The notes: generated from the sequence alone by a model not told the origin. A stretch of DNA of 64,000 nucleotides from Larkinella sp049445795 (GCF_049445795.1 NZ_JBMSDT010000001.1:496001-560000), one strand, 5' to 3'. Shown: positions 24,943-34,062, numbered from the stretch's first letter. Numbers and translations: made by a program.

Positions 24943-25422
24943 GTGACTCACTCTTTGCGTATTCTTCTTTTACGGCGACTCAACCAGAGCTTCTGGCTGT
25001 TGTTGCTGATGGGTCTGACCACCTGGGGTGCCTGGCGGTTTTGCATTCTGCTGGCTCCGTCGGTGACCCGTCCCCTTGTACCGGCACACCAGGAGTTACA
25101 TACCCTTCATTCTCAGCACCTGGAGTCGCTTGATTCGTCGGTCACGGCGTTGCGGCTGGCCGTCATAACTGGTCAGCCGGAAGCGGTTTTGCTGGAGATG
25201 CACGAGCAAATCCGTCAACTTGCTCAGGAAGTTACCCTTCTTTCGGTCTCAGAGCCTCGTCGGAAAACTGCGTTACAAACGCCTTTGCTCGACCAATGCC
25301 TGGCTTTTAAACGGTTGTTGATCCTAAACGCTCCGGCCCCGGCCCTCTCCCAACACCTGGCCACGCTTCAGTCGCAGGTGCGCTATCAGCAATTTCTGCT
25401 GACCCTGGCGCCGTCAAATTGA
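24943..25422 (+). CDS. Membrane-anchored protein of unknown function
   Basis: 159 residues starting at GTG 24943; no nearby ATG is in frame. One transmembrane helix near the N-terminus (FWLLLLMGLTTWGAWRFCIL) is followed by a helical, Leu/Gln-rich soluble part, LHTLHSQHLESLDSSVTALR and QTPLLDQCLAFKRLLILN. The shape recalls the extracytoplasmic four-helix sensor domain of signal-transduction proteins, but there is no kinase or second membrane helix. No family recognised. It precedes the PhoX-like gene by 138 bases. Codon usage supports it as real. Confidence 0.6.
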   Translation: MTHSLRILLLRRLNQSFWLLLLMGLTTWGAWRFCILLAPSVTRPLVPAHQELHTLHSQHLESLDSSVTALRLAVITGQPEAVLLEMHEQIRQLAQEVTLLSVSEPRRKTALQTPLLDQCLAFKRLLILNAPAPALSQHLATLQSQVRYQQFLLTLAPSN

Positions 25423-25560
25423 TACCTGTTTTCGGAAACTCGTTGCCTTTTTGTTAATTCTTCTTCCGGCGAATTCTTCCACCCTTCATAGTTCCGTAAA
25501 ACTGAAATAACGCGCCAACGGGTTATTTGTACCCAAATTCACGCACTTAGCTTTTTACCT

Positions 25561-27012
25561 ATGAACATTTCTCCCGGCCTTTCGGCTGCCGCCCTGGCGG
25601 TATTGCTCGCGGGTTGTTCCGTACAGGATCACCAACCACCCCAGGACTCGACTGTCCAGCTTAAATCGTATTCCGTTAACCCTTCGCTCGTCAAGAGTCT
25701 GCCCGGTTTCGAAGCGGTCGGTATTTACCCGCTCATCAGCAGCGACGACAAACTGGAGCAATCGCCCGATTTCATTTTTGGTGCGCAACCCGACGGTGCG
25801 GACTTGCTGAAAAACCCAAACGGCGACGGTTTCGTCCTCATCAACAACCACGAAATTCATCAATCGGTATCGCGGGTTTATCTCGACAAAACCTTCAAAC
25901 CCGTCAAAGGAGAGTACATTGTCGATTACGAAGGAGGCCAGTGGCGGCTGTGCTCGGCGACGATGGCAACGCCCGAAGAACACGGTTTCGGCCCGGTTTT
26001 CCTGACCGCCGGTGAAAGTGGTGCCGAATCGATGGTTCACGCGATCGACCCGCTCGGTCCGGCCGACAAAAAGAATAAAAACCGCGTCCTGCCTGCGCTC
26101 GGGAAAGCCAGCATGGAAAACGCCGTGCCACTGCCGAAAGAGGCCTTCCCCGGTAAAACCGTGATTGTCATCGGCGAAGACGATTCGAACGGTCAGGTGC
26201 TGGTATACGTGTCCAATTCGGTCGGTGATCTGCAAAACGGCAAACTCTACTTCCTACGCCGGGTGAATCAGGACCCCGTTGAGACCAACATGGTGCCGGG
26301 TCAGTTGTATGACATTGAGTTTGTGGAAGTAGACAATCCGGCGGCTTCGACGGGAGCGCAGATTGCCGCCCAGTCGGTGGAGAAAAAAGCCGTGCAGTTT
26401 GCCCGCGTCGAAGACATCGACTATCGCAAAGGGGGCGGTGGTGAGCGGGGCCGTGAGTTTTATTTTACGGCAACGGGCGTGAGCCAGGCCGACAAAAAAA
26501 CGCCGGTAACGGGCAAAACCATGTGGGGCCGGGTCTATCGCGTGAACCTCCAGGAAGGCAACCCATTGCGGGGAACGCTGCAAATCATTGCCGACGGTGG
26601 CGTCGATCCGGGCAACAACATCGTCAACCCCGACAACCTGTGTGTGACGGAAAACTTCGTGTACATCCAGGAAGACGGCGATTCTTTCTACCTCGACAAC
26701 AAACACGACGGTCGGGTGTGGCAGTATTCAAGAGCCACCAAAGAGCTGAAACCGATGCTTGAAATGAATCACCGCCGGAACGAACCGACGTTCAACAGCA
26801 AATACAACACTGTCAATAGCCAACTGCTCAGCTCATGGGAATACGGTGCGATGTATGATATTTCAAAGCAAACCGGTGTTCCGAACACGTTTCTGCTGAA
26901 TTTGCACCCGCACACCTGGCAAAGCGATGCCTACGCGAACCCGGATGGTAGCGGCAAAAGCACCAACAAAGAAGGTGGCCAGGTGGTCATTCTGCGCGGG
27001 GTAGCGAAATAA
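25561..27012 (+). CDS. PhoX-like (DUF839) phosphatase, lipoprotein
   Basis: 483 residues; signal peptide with lipobox LLAGC (Cys19). The body matches the DUF839/PhoX beta-propeller: GEYIVDYEGGQWRLCSATMA, VDPGNNIVNPDNLCVTENFV and YLDNKHDGRVWQYS. PhoX enzymes are Ca/Fe-dependent alkaline phosphatases of the envelope; classical PhoX is exported by Tat, whereas here a lipoprotein signal is seen and no twin-Arg is present. A diheme peroxidase gene follows in the same direction after 63 bases, which points to co-expression. Not confirmed as a phosphatase. Confidence 0.8.
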   Translation: MNISPGLSAAALAVLLAGCSVQDHQPPQDSTVQLKSYSVNPSLVKSLPGFEAVGIYPLISSDDKLEQSPDFIFGAQPDGADLLKNPNGDGFVLINNHEIHQSVSRVYLDKTFKPVKGEYIVDYEGGQWRLCSATMATPEEHGFGPVFLTAGESGAESMVHAIDPLGPADKKNKNRVLPALGKASMENAVPLPKEAFPGKTVIVIGEDDSNGQVLVYVSNSVGDLQNGKLYFLRRVNQDPVETNMVPGQLYDIEFVEVDNPAASTGAQIAAQSVEKKAVQFARVEDIDYRKGGGGERGREFYFTATGVSQADKKTPVTGKTMWGRVYRVNLQEGNPLRGTLQIIADGGVDPGNNIVNPDNLCVTENFVYIQEDGDSFYLDNKHDGRVWQYSRATKELKPMLEMNHRRNEPTFNSKYNTVNSQLLSSWEYGAMYDISKQTGVPNTFLLNLHPHTWQSDAYANPDGSGKSTNKEGGQVVILRGVAK

Positions 27013-27075
27013 GCCTTCCTCTTCATTCAGCCCGCCCGTCCAACGATGGGCGGGTTCACTTTTTTCAGGATTGGT

Positions 27076-28890
27076 ATGAAAAAAACAATCAGTTTGTTTG
27101 CCGCAACGGTTCTGGTCAGCATTGGGCTGTTCGGCTGGATTGACCGGTCTGGTCAGGCAGCACAGTCGCCTAAAAAACGGGTGTACCGGCAATTTTTGAC
27201 TGATCTTGATTCGCTGGAAAACCACCTGATTCACCGGTTTTTGCCAATGGCGCAAACGTCGGCTTCGGTCGACAGCCTACGCCGGACGTTCCTCGACAGT
27301 CGACGACGGTTTAAAAAACTGGAGCATTTCACGGAATATTACCTGCCCGGTAGTTCCCGCCTGATCAACGGAACACCGCTGGACGAAGTAGAAGTAGAGG
27401 AAACAAAGGCGTTCGAGCCGGGTGGTTATCAAGTCATTGAAGAATTGCTGTTCGCCGAAGACACCGGGCTGGATCGAACGGAACTGGTGCGACAGCTTCA
27501 GAATTTGCGAAATCAGTTTGTGCGGGTTCGGACCGTCTGGGAAGCTACTGCACTGACTGATGCGCACGTTTTCGATGCGTTGCGGCTTCAGGTGTTCCGC
27601 ATCATCTCGCTCGGCATCGCCGGTTTTGATACGCCTTTGTGCCGGACCGCCCTGCCCGAAGCGGCCATCTCTCTTGCCAGCCTGCGCACGTATTTGTCGT
27701 TTTATGCCGAACATGACGGATTTGAAGCCCTCCATCAACGGTTTCAGGAAGCCGAAATGTACCTGACGAAGCACCCGGATTTCGACACCTTCGACCGGGC
27801 TCATTTCATCCTGACCCTCGCCAATACGCTCTCTACGGACCTGCTGGCTTACCAGAAAACCGCCGGGATTCAGCCGTTTACGGAAGTTCGGGCGTTGCGC
27901 GCCGATGCGGCCACGCTGTTCGAGCCCAACGCGTTCAACCCGGATTTCTGGGCGCCCCATGCCGGGATGCGGACGAATCCGGCCAAGGTGCTTCTGGGCG
28001 AAAAACTGTTTGCCGACCCGATTCTGTCGGCCGACAATACCCGCTCCTGCGCCAGTTGCCACCAACCCGACAAGGCATTTACCGACGGCTTGCCAAAAAA
28101 CACCACCCTGAGCGGAAACCGCCTGGTGTCCCGCAACACGCCGACGCTGATTAATGCAGCTTTGCAAAACAGTCAGTTTTATGACATGCGCTCCCAAACG
28201 CTTGAAAACCAATCGCTCGACGTGGTGCACAATGTAGACGAAATGCGGGGTTCGCTGGAAGAAGCTGCCCGGAAATTGCAGCAGCGACCGGAGTACATTA
28301 GCCGTTTCAAGCAAGCGTTTCCGGATTCCAAAGGCACGATTCGACCGGTGGATATACAGAATGCGCTATCAGCCTATGAACGCTCGCTGGTCCGGCTGAA
28401 TGCCCGCTTCGACCGGTATATGCGGGGCGAAAAAACCGCCCTGAGTGTGGAAGAAGTGGCCGGGTTTAACCTGTTCATGGGCAAGGCCAAATGCGGCATC
28501 TGCCACTTCATGCCGCTCTTCAACGGCACCATTCCACCCGGTTTTACCAAAACCGAATCCGAAATCATCGGCGTCCCGGTTCGTCCGAACGCGAAGCAAC
28601 TGGACCCCGACCCGGGCCGGTATGCGCTGACAAAGCTACCTTCACTCAAAAATGCCTTCAAAACGCCCACGGTGCGGAACATCGAACGAACCGCCCCCTA
28701 CATGCACAACGGCGCTTTCGAGACGCTCGACGAGGTGATCGACTTCTACGACAAGGGCGGAGCGGCCGGGCTGGGCATTGAACTGGAAAATCAGACGCTG
28801 CCCGCCGACCGGCTGAACTTGACTAAAAGCGAAAAAGCCGCCCTGAAGGCCTTTTTGACAGCATTGACGGACGCGCCGGAAGAAGGATAA
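27076..28890 (+). CDS. Diheme cytochrome c peroxidase (MauG-like) with imelysin-like N-domain
   Basis: 604 residues from ATG 27076; the signal sequence begins MKKTISLFAATVLVSIGL. An N-terminal helical domain (about 35-290) contains EPGGYQVIEELLFAED and a preceding loop resembling imelysin/insulin-cleaving peptidase domains. The C-terminal part is a diheme peroxidase: heme motifs CASCH (Cys325, Cys328, His329) and CGICH (Cys473, Cys476, His477), plus TPTVRNIERTAPYMHNG, the CCP/MauG signature with its axial Met/His segment. Members reduce H2O2 with electrons from a small cytochrome or perform post-translational oxidations. The gene follows a PhoX-like gene and ends at a bidirectional terminator. 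Confidence 0.88.
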   Translation: MKKTISLFAATVLVSIGLFGWIDRSGQAAQSPKKRVYRQFLTDLDSLENHLIHRFLPMAQTSASVDSLRRTFLDSRRRFKKLEHFTEYYLPGSSRLINGTPLDEVEVEETKAFEPGGYQVIEELLFAEDTGLDRTELVRQLQNLRNQFVRVRTVWEATALTDAHVFDALRLQVFRIISLGIAGFDTPLCRTALPEAAISLASLRTYLSFYAEHDGFEALHQRFQEAEMYLTKHPDFDTFDRAHFILTLANTLSTDLLAYQKTAGIQPFTEVRALRADAATLFEPNAFNPDFWAPHAGMRTNPAKVLLGEKLFADPILSADNTRSCASCHQPDKAFTDGLPKNTTLSGNRLVSRNTPTLINAALQNSQFYDMRSQTLENQSLDVVHNVDEMRGSLEEAARKLQQRPEYISRFKQAFPDSKGTIRPVDIQNALSAYERSLVRLNARFDRYMRGEKTALSVEEVAGFNLFMGKAKCGICHFMPLFNGTIPPGFTKTESEIIGVPVRPNAKQLDPDPGRYALTKLPSLKNAFKTPTVRNIERTAPYMHNGAFETLDEVIDFYDKGGAAGLGIELENQTLPADRLNLTKSEKAALKAFLTALTDAPEEG

Positions 28891-28914
28891 AGGGGCGCGA
28901 ATTTGTCGGAATGC

Positions 28915-28950
28915 ACAAAAAACACGGCCCGGCAAGATGCCGGGCCGTGT
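28915..28950. terminator. Bidirectional terminator between CCP and secreted-protein genes
   Basis: Perfect 13-bp stem (28922-28934 with 28938-28950, core ACACGGCCCGGCA) and 3-nt loop. The six-A run on its left gives a T tract when read on the minus strand, so it ends the gene at 29169-29564 as well. Confidence 0.8.
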
Positions 28951-29168
28951 CCCTTTCAATCTAGATCGTAGAAACAGCGACTGCCGGAAGCCATCAGCCT
29001 GTCTGGATTACCCAATGAACATGAGAAGGCAAAAGGATAGCGGCAAGGCCCCGTTCGGTCGCACCGACACCGGAATGTGACTCTCGTTGAGCGGGGTCTT
29101 ACTTGCCACATCAAAGATAATTCAAATCCTGGTGTCAGTGGGTTATCAAATTGTGAAGGTTTTGGCCC

Positions 29169-29564
29169 TTAGTTCAGGCTGATCGCCCGGTATTCGGCGG
29201 CTACCGGCGTGCTGGTTTGGACTTTCACGGTTTTGACTTCGGTCCGAAAACCGTCGGAAATTTCCACTTTGTAAATACCGTCTTCCAGGTTGTTCAGGTC
29301 AAACCGGATGGTTGACATTTCATTGTCTTTGCCCAGTTTCAACGCCGAGAGTGTCTGACCGGCTTCGTTCAGCAACCGGACGTTGACCTTGCTGTCTTTC
29401 ACTTTGCTGATGTTTACAGTCACTTTCAGGGTATTAATGACTGGGTAAACCGCCGATTGGAACGACGATTTGGCTTCGGTGACTTCCTTATTACCATCGG
29501 CATACGTAGCGGTAGCAGTGGCTAATGTCAGAGCGAGGAAAGCGGAGGCAAATACGGTTTTCAT
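29169..29564 (-). CDS. Secreted beta-sandwich protein (DUF3244-like), unknown function
   Basis: 131 residues: signal peptide (MKTVFASAFLALTLATA, cut near TYADG), then one immunoglobulin-like beta domain with VNVRLLNEAGQTLSALKL and NLEDGIYKVEISDGFRTEVK. This resembles DUF3244 and the C-terminal Por/type IX sorting folds, but it is too short and lacks a clear sorting end. Probably a periplasmic or secreted small protein. Its upstream region shares several motifs with that of the outer-membrane receptor gene at 56414-58867, so the two may belong to one regulon. Confidence 0.75.
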   Translation of the reverse strand: MKTVFASAFLALTLATATATYADGNKEVTEAKSSFQSAVYPVINTLKVTVNISKVKDSKVNVRLLNEAGQTLSALKLGKDNEMSTIRFDLNNLEDGIYKVEISDGFRTEVKTVKVQTSTPVAAEYRAISLN

Positions 29565-29596
29565 TGTTATCTGTTGTTTAGTTGCGTTAGAGTTCT

Positions 29597-29720
29597 TTGT
29601 TGTTTACTGCCTTTCGGGCCGTTTGATGATTCAAAGGTAGCGCAAACATAAGGTACCTTGCTATACATAGTACTTTAGCGGCAAAAATACCGGGATGAGT
29701 GGTAATTAGCTGGGATGAGT
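29597..29720 (-). promoter_or_regulatory. Composite promoter/operator shared with the 58.9-kb receptor gene
   Basis: Read on the minus strand towards the gene: a direct repeat ACTCATCCCA (29711-29720) and ACTCATCCCG (29691-29700), 20 bases apart; CTATGTA at 29664-29670; a -7 box TACCTTTG (29632-29639); and the leader motif GCAGTAAACAACAA (29597-29610). No -33 TTTG fits, which suggests an activator-dependent promoter. The same elements occur at 58882-59030. Confidence 0.6.
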
Positions 29721-29833
29721 TATCAGGCAGAGGCATTCTATTTCGGGCAAAAACCGGTTTACCCCGAACCAACACGTGCGACCTTCCTGGTAGGAAAACC
29801 ACACGCAACAGAGGTAATAGCCCTAAACCGCCT

Positions 29834-31201
29834 TCAGACGGTCTGCGAAAACAGATTTTTGACGGGTTGCGTCTGGTTGAGCCGCCAATCGAATACCATG
29901 CAGATGTTGCGCAGAAAGGGATAGCCCTGGGGCAAGACACGCAAACCGCTTTCGTCATAGGTAATCAGGCCATCGGCGCAAAGGGCGTCCAGCCGGGGTT
30001 CGATTCCTTCCCACTCAGCTTCCGACCAGTCGGCCAGGTTCCAGCGGGTTTCGAACCGGCACATGATGTTCAGAATCTGCTGGCGGATGAACCCATCGCG
30101 CTCAATCAGCAAATGGCCGCGCAGCACCGGCAGTTGCCCCGCCCGGACGTGGTTGGTGTAGGCGTCAATGTCTTTTTCATTCTGGGCAAAAGCCGTCCAG
30201 GCATCGCCGATGGCCGAAACGCCCAGGCCAATCAGCACGTCGGTCTGCGTGGTGGTGTAGCCCATGAAATTCCGGTGCAGCGTCCCGGTTTGCATGGCCT
30301 GATACAGCGAATCGTGCGGCAGGGCAAAATGATCCATCCCGATTTCGGCGTACCCATTGGCTTCCAGCAAGGCCCGCCCGGTTTCGTACAAGATCCGTTT
30401 TTGTTCGCCCGATGGTAAATCGTCATCCCGAAAACCCCGCTGGCCGTTGCCCTTGAGCCAGGGCACGTGGGCGTAGGAGTAAAATGAAATCCGGTCAGGA
30501 CGCAGTTCGAGCGTTTTCGCCACGTTTTGCCGAATGGAGTCAATCTGCTGAAACGGCAGGCCGAACACCAAATCGTGGCTGATGGAGGTATAGCCAATTT
30601 CGCGCGCCCAGCGGGTCACCTGTCGCACGTTTTCGAAGGGCTGAATCCGGTGAATGGCCCGCTGCACCGCCGGATCGTAATCCTGCACCCCGAAACTCAC
30701 GCGCCGAAAACCGTAGTCGTACAAAACGTGCAGGTGCTCGCGGGTCGTGTTGTTCGGGTGACCTTCCCAGCCGTATTCAAACCCGGCTTCCGGCCGGATG
30801 GCCGACGCAAACAAGCCTGCCAGCAGTTGTTGCAGACTGTCGGGGCTGAAAAAGCTGGGTGTTCCGCCCCCAAGGTGTAGCTCCGTAATCCGGGGTTTTT
30901 CGGGCAGCAGGTCGCAATACAGATTCCATTCGGCCAAAACCGTCTCGATGTAGGGCTGCTCGACCGCGTGGTTTTTCGTGATCCGCTTGTTGCAGCCGCA
31001 GAACGTGCAGAGGCTTTCGCAATACGGTAGGTGAATGTACAGGCTAATGCCGCTTTTCTGGTTGCTAACGGAAAAGGCGGTTTGTAACCGTTCGATCCAT
31101 GCGGTTTCGCTAAACGAATCGGCTTCCCAAAACGGAACGGTTGGGTACGAGGTGTAGCGCGGGCCGGGAACGTTGTATTTGCGGATCAGATCGTTTGTCA
31201 T
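29834..31201 (-). CDS. hemN: Oxygen-independent coproporphyrinogen III oxidase
   Basis: 455 residues from ATG 31201 (MTNDLIRKYNVPGPRYTSYP, the exact HemN N-terminus); the longer frame adds 20 unlikely residues. Radical-SAM cluster CX3CX2C is at Cys61, Cys65 and Cys68, followed by Cys70 as in true HemN. Other signs are GGGTPSFFSPDSLQQLL and the HemN C-terminal domain with QQILNIMCRFETRW. It converts coproporphyrinogen III to protoporphyrinogen IX without oxygen, in the cytoplasm. It is divergent from ccoI, a copper ATPase for cbb3 oxidase assembly; both genes are often controlled by oxygen, but no full FNR site was found in the 157-base gap. Confidence 0.95.
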   Translation of the reverse strand: MTNDLIRKYNVPGPRYTSYPTVPFWEADSFSETAWIERLQTAFSVSNQKSGISLYIHLPYCESLCTFCGCNKRITKNHAVEQPYIETVLAEWNLYCDLLPEKPRITELHLGGGTPSFFSPDSLQQLLAGLFASAIRPEAGFEYGWEGHPNNTTREHLHVLYDYGFRRVSFGVQDYDPAVQRAIHRIQPFENVRQVTRWAREIGYTSISHDLVFGLPFQQIDSIRQNVAKTLELRPDRISFYSYAHVPWLKGNGQRGFRDDDLPSGEQKRILYETGRALLEANGYAEIGMDHFALPHDSLYQAMQTGTLHRNFMGYTTTQTDVLIGLGVSAIGDAWTAFAQNEKDIDAYTNHVRAGQLPVLRGHLLIERDGFIRQQILNIMCRFETRWNLADWSEAEWEGIEPRLDALCADGLITYDESGLRVLPQGYPFLRNICMVFDWRLNQTQPVKNLFSQTV

Positions 31202-31358
31202 GATTGGCTGATGGGAACACGGCCGGGCCACATTCCTATTTTTCTCCAAAATTGGCCCCAAAACCGCCGACCGACTTTAAGAAAGGTCAGCCCAACGCCT
31301 GATTCTTCTCATGCAAACCGCGTTGATAAACCCCGAATTTTGGTAAAATTTTCGGACT

Positions 31359-33770
31359 ATGACGACGACCCCGGTTACGAGTCTCACCTGTTACCACTGC
31401 GGCAATGCGTGCGACGACGATTCGATCCACCTCGACGAGAAAAGGTTTTGCTGCGAAGGCTGCAAAACCGTCTACCAGGTGCTGAACGACAACCAGTTGT
31501 GTCAGTATTACGATATCACGGCCACGCCCGGCCAGTCGCCCCGCGTGCCCCGACTGGAGTTTCTCGACCATCCTGATATCATCGCCCAACTCATTGAGTT
31601 TACCGACGGTACGCAGTCGAACGTGACGTTTTACGTACCGGCCATTCACTGTAGTTCGTGCCTGTATTTGCTCGAACACCTGTACCGGCTGCATCCGGCC
31701 ATTCAGCGGTCGCGGGTCGATTTTCTAAAAAAGCACGTCCATGTGACGTTCCGGCAGGCCGATCTGTCGCTGCGCCAACTGGCCGAACTGCTCACCTCGC
31801 TGGGTTACGAACCACTCATCAGCCTGAACGATGTGGTGCAGGAGCAGCAAAAACCGTCGTACAAACCGACCTTATACAAGCTGGCCGTGGCTGGTTTTTG
31901 CGCCGGAAATATTATGCTGTTCAGCTTTCCCGAATACCTCGGGCTGGACGATCCGACCTTCCGGCGGCTGTTCAGCTACCTCAACTGGACGCTGGCAACG
32001 CCGGTGGTGTTCTATTCGGGCTGGGAATACTTCGAATCGGTCTGGGCGGCCCTGCGCCGGAAGATGATCAACATCGATCTGCCGATTCTGGTCGGGGTGC
32101 TGACGGCCTATTTCCGGGGCATTTACGAGGTACTGACCCAAACCGGCGCCGGGTATTTCGACTCGGTTTCGGGCCTGATTTTCTTTCTGTTGATCGGAAA
32201 ATGGTTTCAGAAACGGACCTACGATTTCCTGTCGTTCGAACGGGACTACAAATCGTACTTCCCGCTGGCGGTTACCCTCCTGATCAAAAACCGGGAAAGC
32301 TCGGTGCCGGTGGCTTCGTTGAAAAAGGGCGATCACATCCGCATCCGGAACGGCGAACTGATTCCGGCCGACGGGATTCTGTACAGCGGTGAAGCGACGA
32401 TCGACTATAGTTTTGTAACCGGCGAATCCGAACCGGAGCAAAAAGCGCCGGGCTCGCTACTCTACGCCGGGGGCAAACAGGTGGGCGCTACCATCGAACT
32501 GGAGGTTGTGCGGGAAGTATTGCAAAGCTACCTGACCCAACTCTGGAACAACGATGCGTTTCGGAAAAACAAGCCCAGCCGGATTCGTACGTTTGCCGAC
32601 GCTGTCGGGAAATATTTCACGATCAGTGTGTTGACGCTGGCGGTTGGCGTCGGAGCCTATTGGTACCTGAACGATCCGTCCAAAGCCGTCAATGCATTCA
32701 CGGCCATTCTAATCGTGGCCTGTCCGTGCGTGCTGTCGCTGTCGTATCCGTTCGCGCTCGGAAATGGGATGCGGATATTGGGCAAACTGAAATTTTACCT
32801 GAAAAACGCCGACGTGATCGAGCAAATGGCTGCCTGTGATGCAATCGTCTTCGACAAAACCGGCACACTTACGTCCAGCCACCTGGCGGCTACCGACGAA
32901 TCCGGACCGGCCATTGAGTACATCGGCAAACCGCTGCATGAAACCGGGCGTTCGCTGGTGGCTTCGCTGGTGCGGCATTCGGCCCACCCGCTCAGTCGCA
33001 AACTGACCGCTTATTTAAAAGATGAGATGGTATTTCCGGTCCGAAACCTGGCGGAAGTGCCAGGAAACGGCATCAAGGGCCTCGTCGACGGCCAGGTTCC
33101 GGTGCGGGTTGGGTCGCGCTCGTTTGTCAATCCATTTTCAGGAGACGTTGAAGAAGCCGAAGGCTCCACGGTTCACGTCAGCATCGACAATGCCTACCAG
33201 GGCTATTTCCGGTTCCGGAACCACTACCGCCCCGGCATCCAGACCATGCTCTCGGCCTTGCGTTCCGACTATAGCCTGTACCTGCTTTCCGGCGACAACG
33301 ATGCCTCCCGGCCCGAATTGCAGCATTGGTTTACCGACAAAAACCGGATGGTATTCGACTGCAGCCCGCAGCAAAAGCTGGATTTTATCCGGTCGTTGCA
33401 GCAGGAAGGCCGCAAGGTGCTGATGGTTGGCGACGGCCTGAACGATGCCGGAGCGCTGAAACAGGCCGATGTGGGCATTGCCGTCACCGACGACACCATC
33501 CAGTTTGCGCCCGCCAGCGACGGGATTCTGGAAGCCAGCGCCTTGTCCACCCTCCCCGACTTTCTGGCCTACAGCCGGTTTGGGATGCGCCTGATCCGCT
33601 TCAGCTTCGGTATTTCGTTGATTTACAACTGCATTGGTCTTTCGTTCGCCATTGCCGGAAACCTGTCACCGGTGGTTGCCGCCATTCTGATGCCGGTCAG
33701 TTCGGCGACGATGGTGCTCATTGCCACGCTCGGGATGCGTTGGCGGGGCGGGAAATTACAACTTGCCTGA
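31359..33770 (+). CDS. ccoI: CcoI/FixI-type copper-translocating P-type ATPase
   Basis: 803 residues from ATG 31359. An N-terminal Cys-rich lead (TCYHCGNACDDD and RFCCEGCKTVY) precedes a metal-binding domain with HCSSC (Cys98, Cys101). Then membrane helices, VTGESEP, the CPC metal site Cys455-Pro-Cys457, phosphorylation site Asp499 in DKTGTLT, and GDGLNDAGALKQADVG. The Cys-rich N-terminus is typical of CcoI/FixI, the copper exporter that supplies the cbb3 cytochrome oxidase. Usually ccoS, ccoNOP and ccoG follow; here a RelE gene on the other strand starts at the next base, so ccoI is alone. Confidence 0.92.
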   Translation: MTTTPVTSLTCYHCGNACDDDSIHLDEKRFCCEGCKTVYQVLNDNQLCQYYDITATPGQSPRVPRLEFLDHPDIIAQLIEFTDGTQSNVTFYVPAIHCSSCLYLLEHLYRLHPAIQRSRVDFLKKHVHVTFRQADLSLRQLAELLTSLGYEPLISLNDVVQEQQKPSYKPTLYKLAVAGFCAGNIMLFSFPEYLGLDDPTFRRLFSYLNWTLATPVVFYSGWEYFESVWAALRRKMINIDLPILVGVLTAYFRGIYEVLTQTGAGYFDSVSGLIFFLLIGKWFQKRTYDFLSFERDYKSYFPLAVTLLIKNRESSVPVASLKKGDHIRIRNGELIPADGILYSGEATIDYSFVTGESEPEQKAPGSLLYAGGKQVGATIELEVVREVLQSYLTQLWNNDAFRKNKPSRIRTFADAVGKYFTISVLTLAVGVGAYWYLNDPSKAVNAFTAILIVACPCVLSLSYPFALGNGMRILGKLKFYLKNADVIEQMAACDAIVFDKTGTLTSSHLAATDESGPAIEYIGKPLHETGRSLVASLVRHSAHPLSRKLTAYLKDEMVFPVRNLAEVPGNGIKGLVDGQVPVRVGSRSFVNPFSGDVEEAEGSTVHVSIDNAYQGYFRFRNHYRPGIQTMLSALRSDYSLYLLSGDNDASRPELQHWFTDKNRMVFDCSPQQKLDFIRSLQQEGRKVLMVGDGLNDAGALKQADVGIAVTDDTIQFAPASDGILEASALSTLPDFLAYSRFGMRLIRFSFGISLIYNCIGLSFAIAGNLSPVVAAILMPVSSATMVLIATLGMRWRGGKLQLA

Positions 33771-34025
33771 TTACTCGTAGACATCCGAACGGTGCCCGAT
33801 GCGAACCACCAGCACCAGCAGTTCTGAATCGTTGATGGTGTAGATGACCCGATAATCCCCAACCCGGATACGATACAAATCTTCTTTACTTTCCAGCTTC
33901 TTCACCCCGGGAGGCCGGGGTTGGCTGGCTAACTCACTGATCTGGCGAACAAGCCGGGCCTGAGTCACTTTGTCGAACTTTTTAAGCTGGCGGCTGGCTG
34001 ACGTTGTAAACTCAATACGGTACAT
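33771..34025 (-). CDS. RelE/ParE-family toxin
   Basis: 84 residues: MYRIEFTTSASRQLKKFDK, then SRVGDYRVIY-like sequence (RIRVGDYRVIYTINDSELLV) and a C-terminal RIGHRSDVYE. This is the RelE fold of mRNA interferases or ParE gyrase poisons; RVGDYRVIY and the terminal GHRxDVY fit RelE. It is 37 bases downstream of the Phd/YefM antitoxin gene. The stop directly abuts that of ccoI on the other strand. Confidence 0.9.
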   Translation of the reverse strand: MYRIEFTTSASRQLKKFDKVTQARLVRQISELASQPRPPGVKKLESKEDLYRIRVGDYRVIYTINDSELLVLVVRIGHRSDVYE

Positions 34026-34062
34026 ACTCGAAAGCCCTGGCCCCTATCGGCCAGGCTTGCTT

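Noticed and set aside
28990..29110. Minus-strand peptide LLPSHVHWVIQTG resembling an HVH-containing Y1/RAYT transposase end
   Set aside because: Only about a dozen residues match by eye and no start, length or flanking repeat supports a transposase; likely chance.
31202..31358. FNR-type box between hemN and ccoI
   Set aside because: Only a TTGAT half-site at 31323 without the matching ATCAA; too weak to list as a feature.
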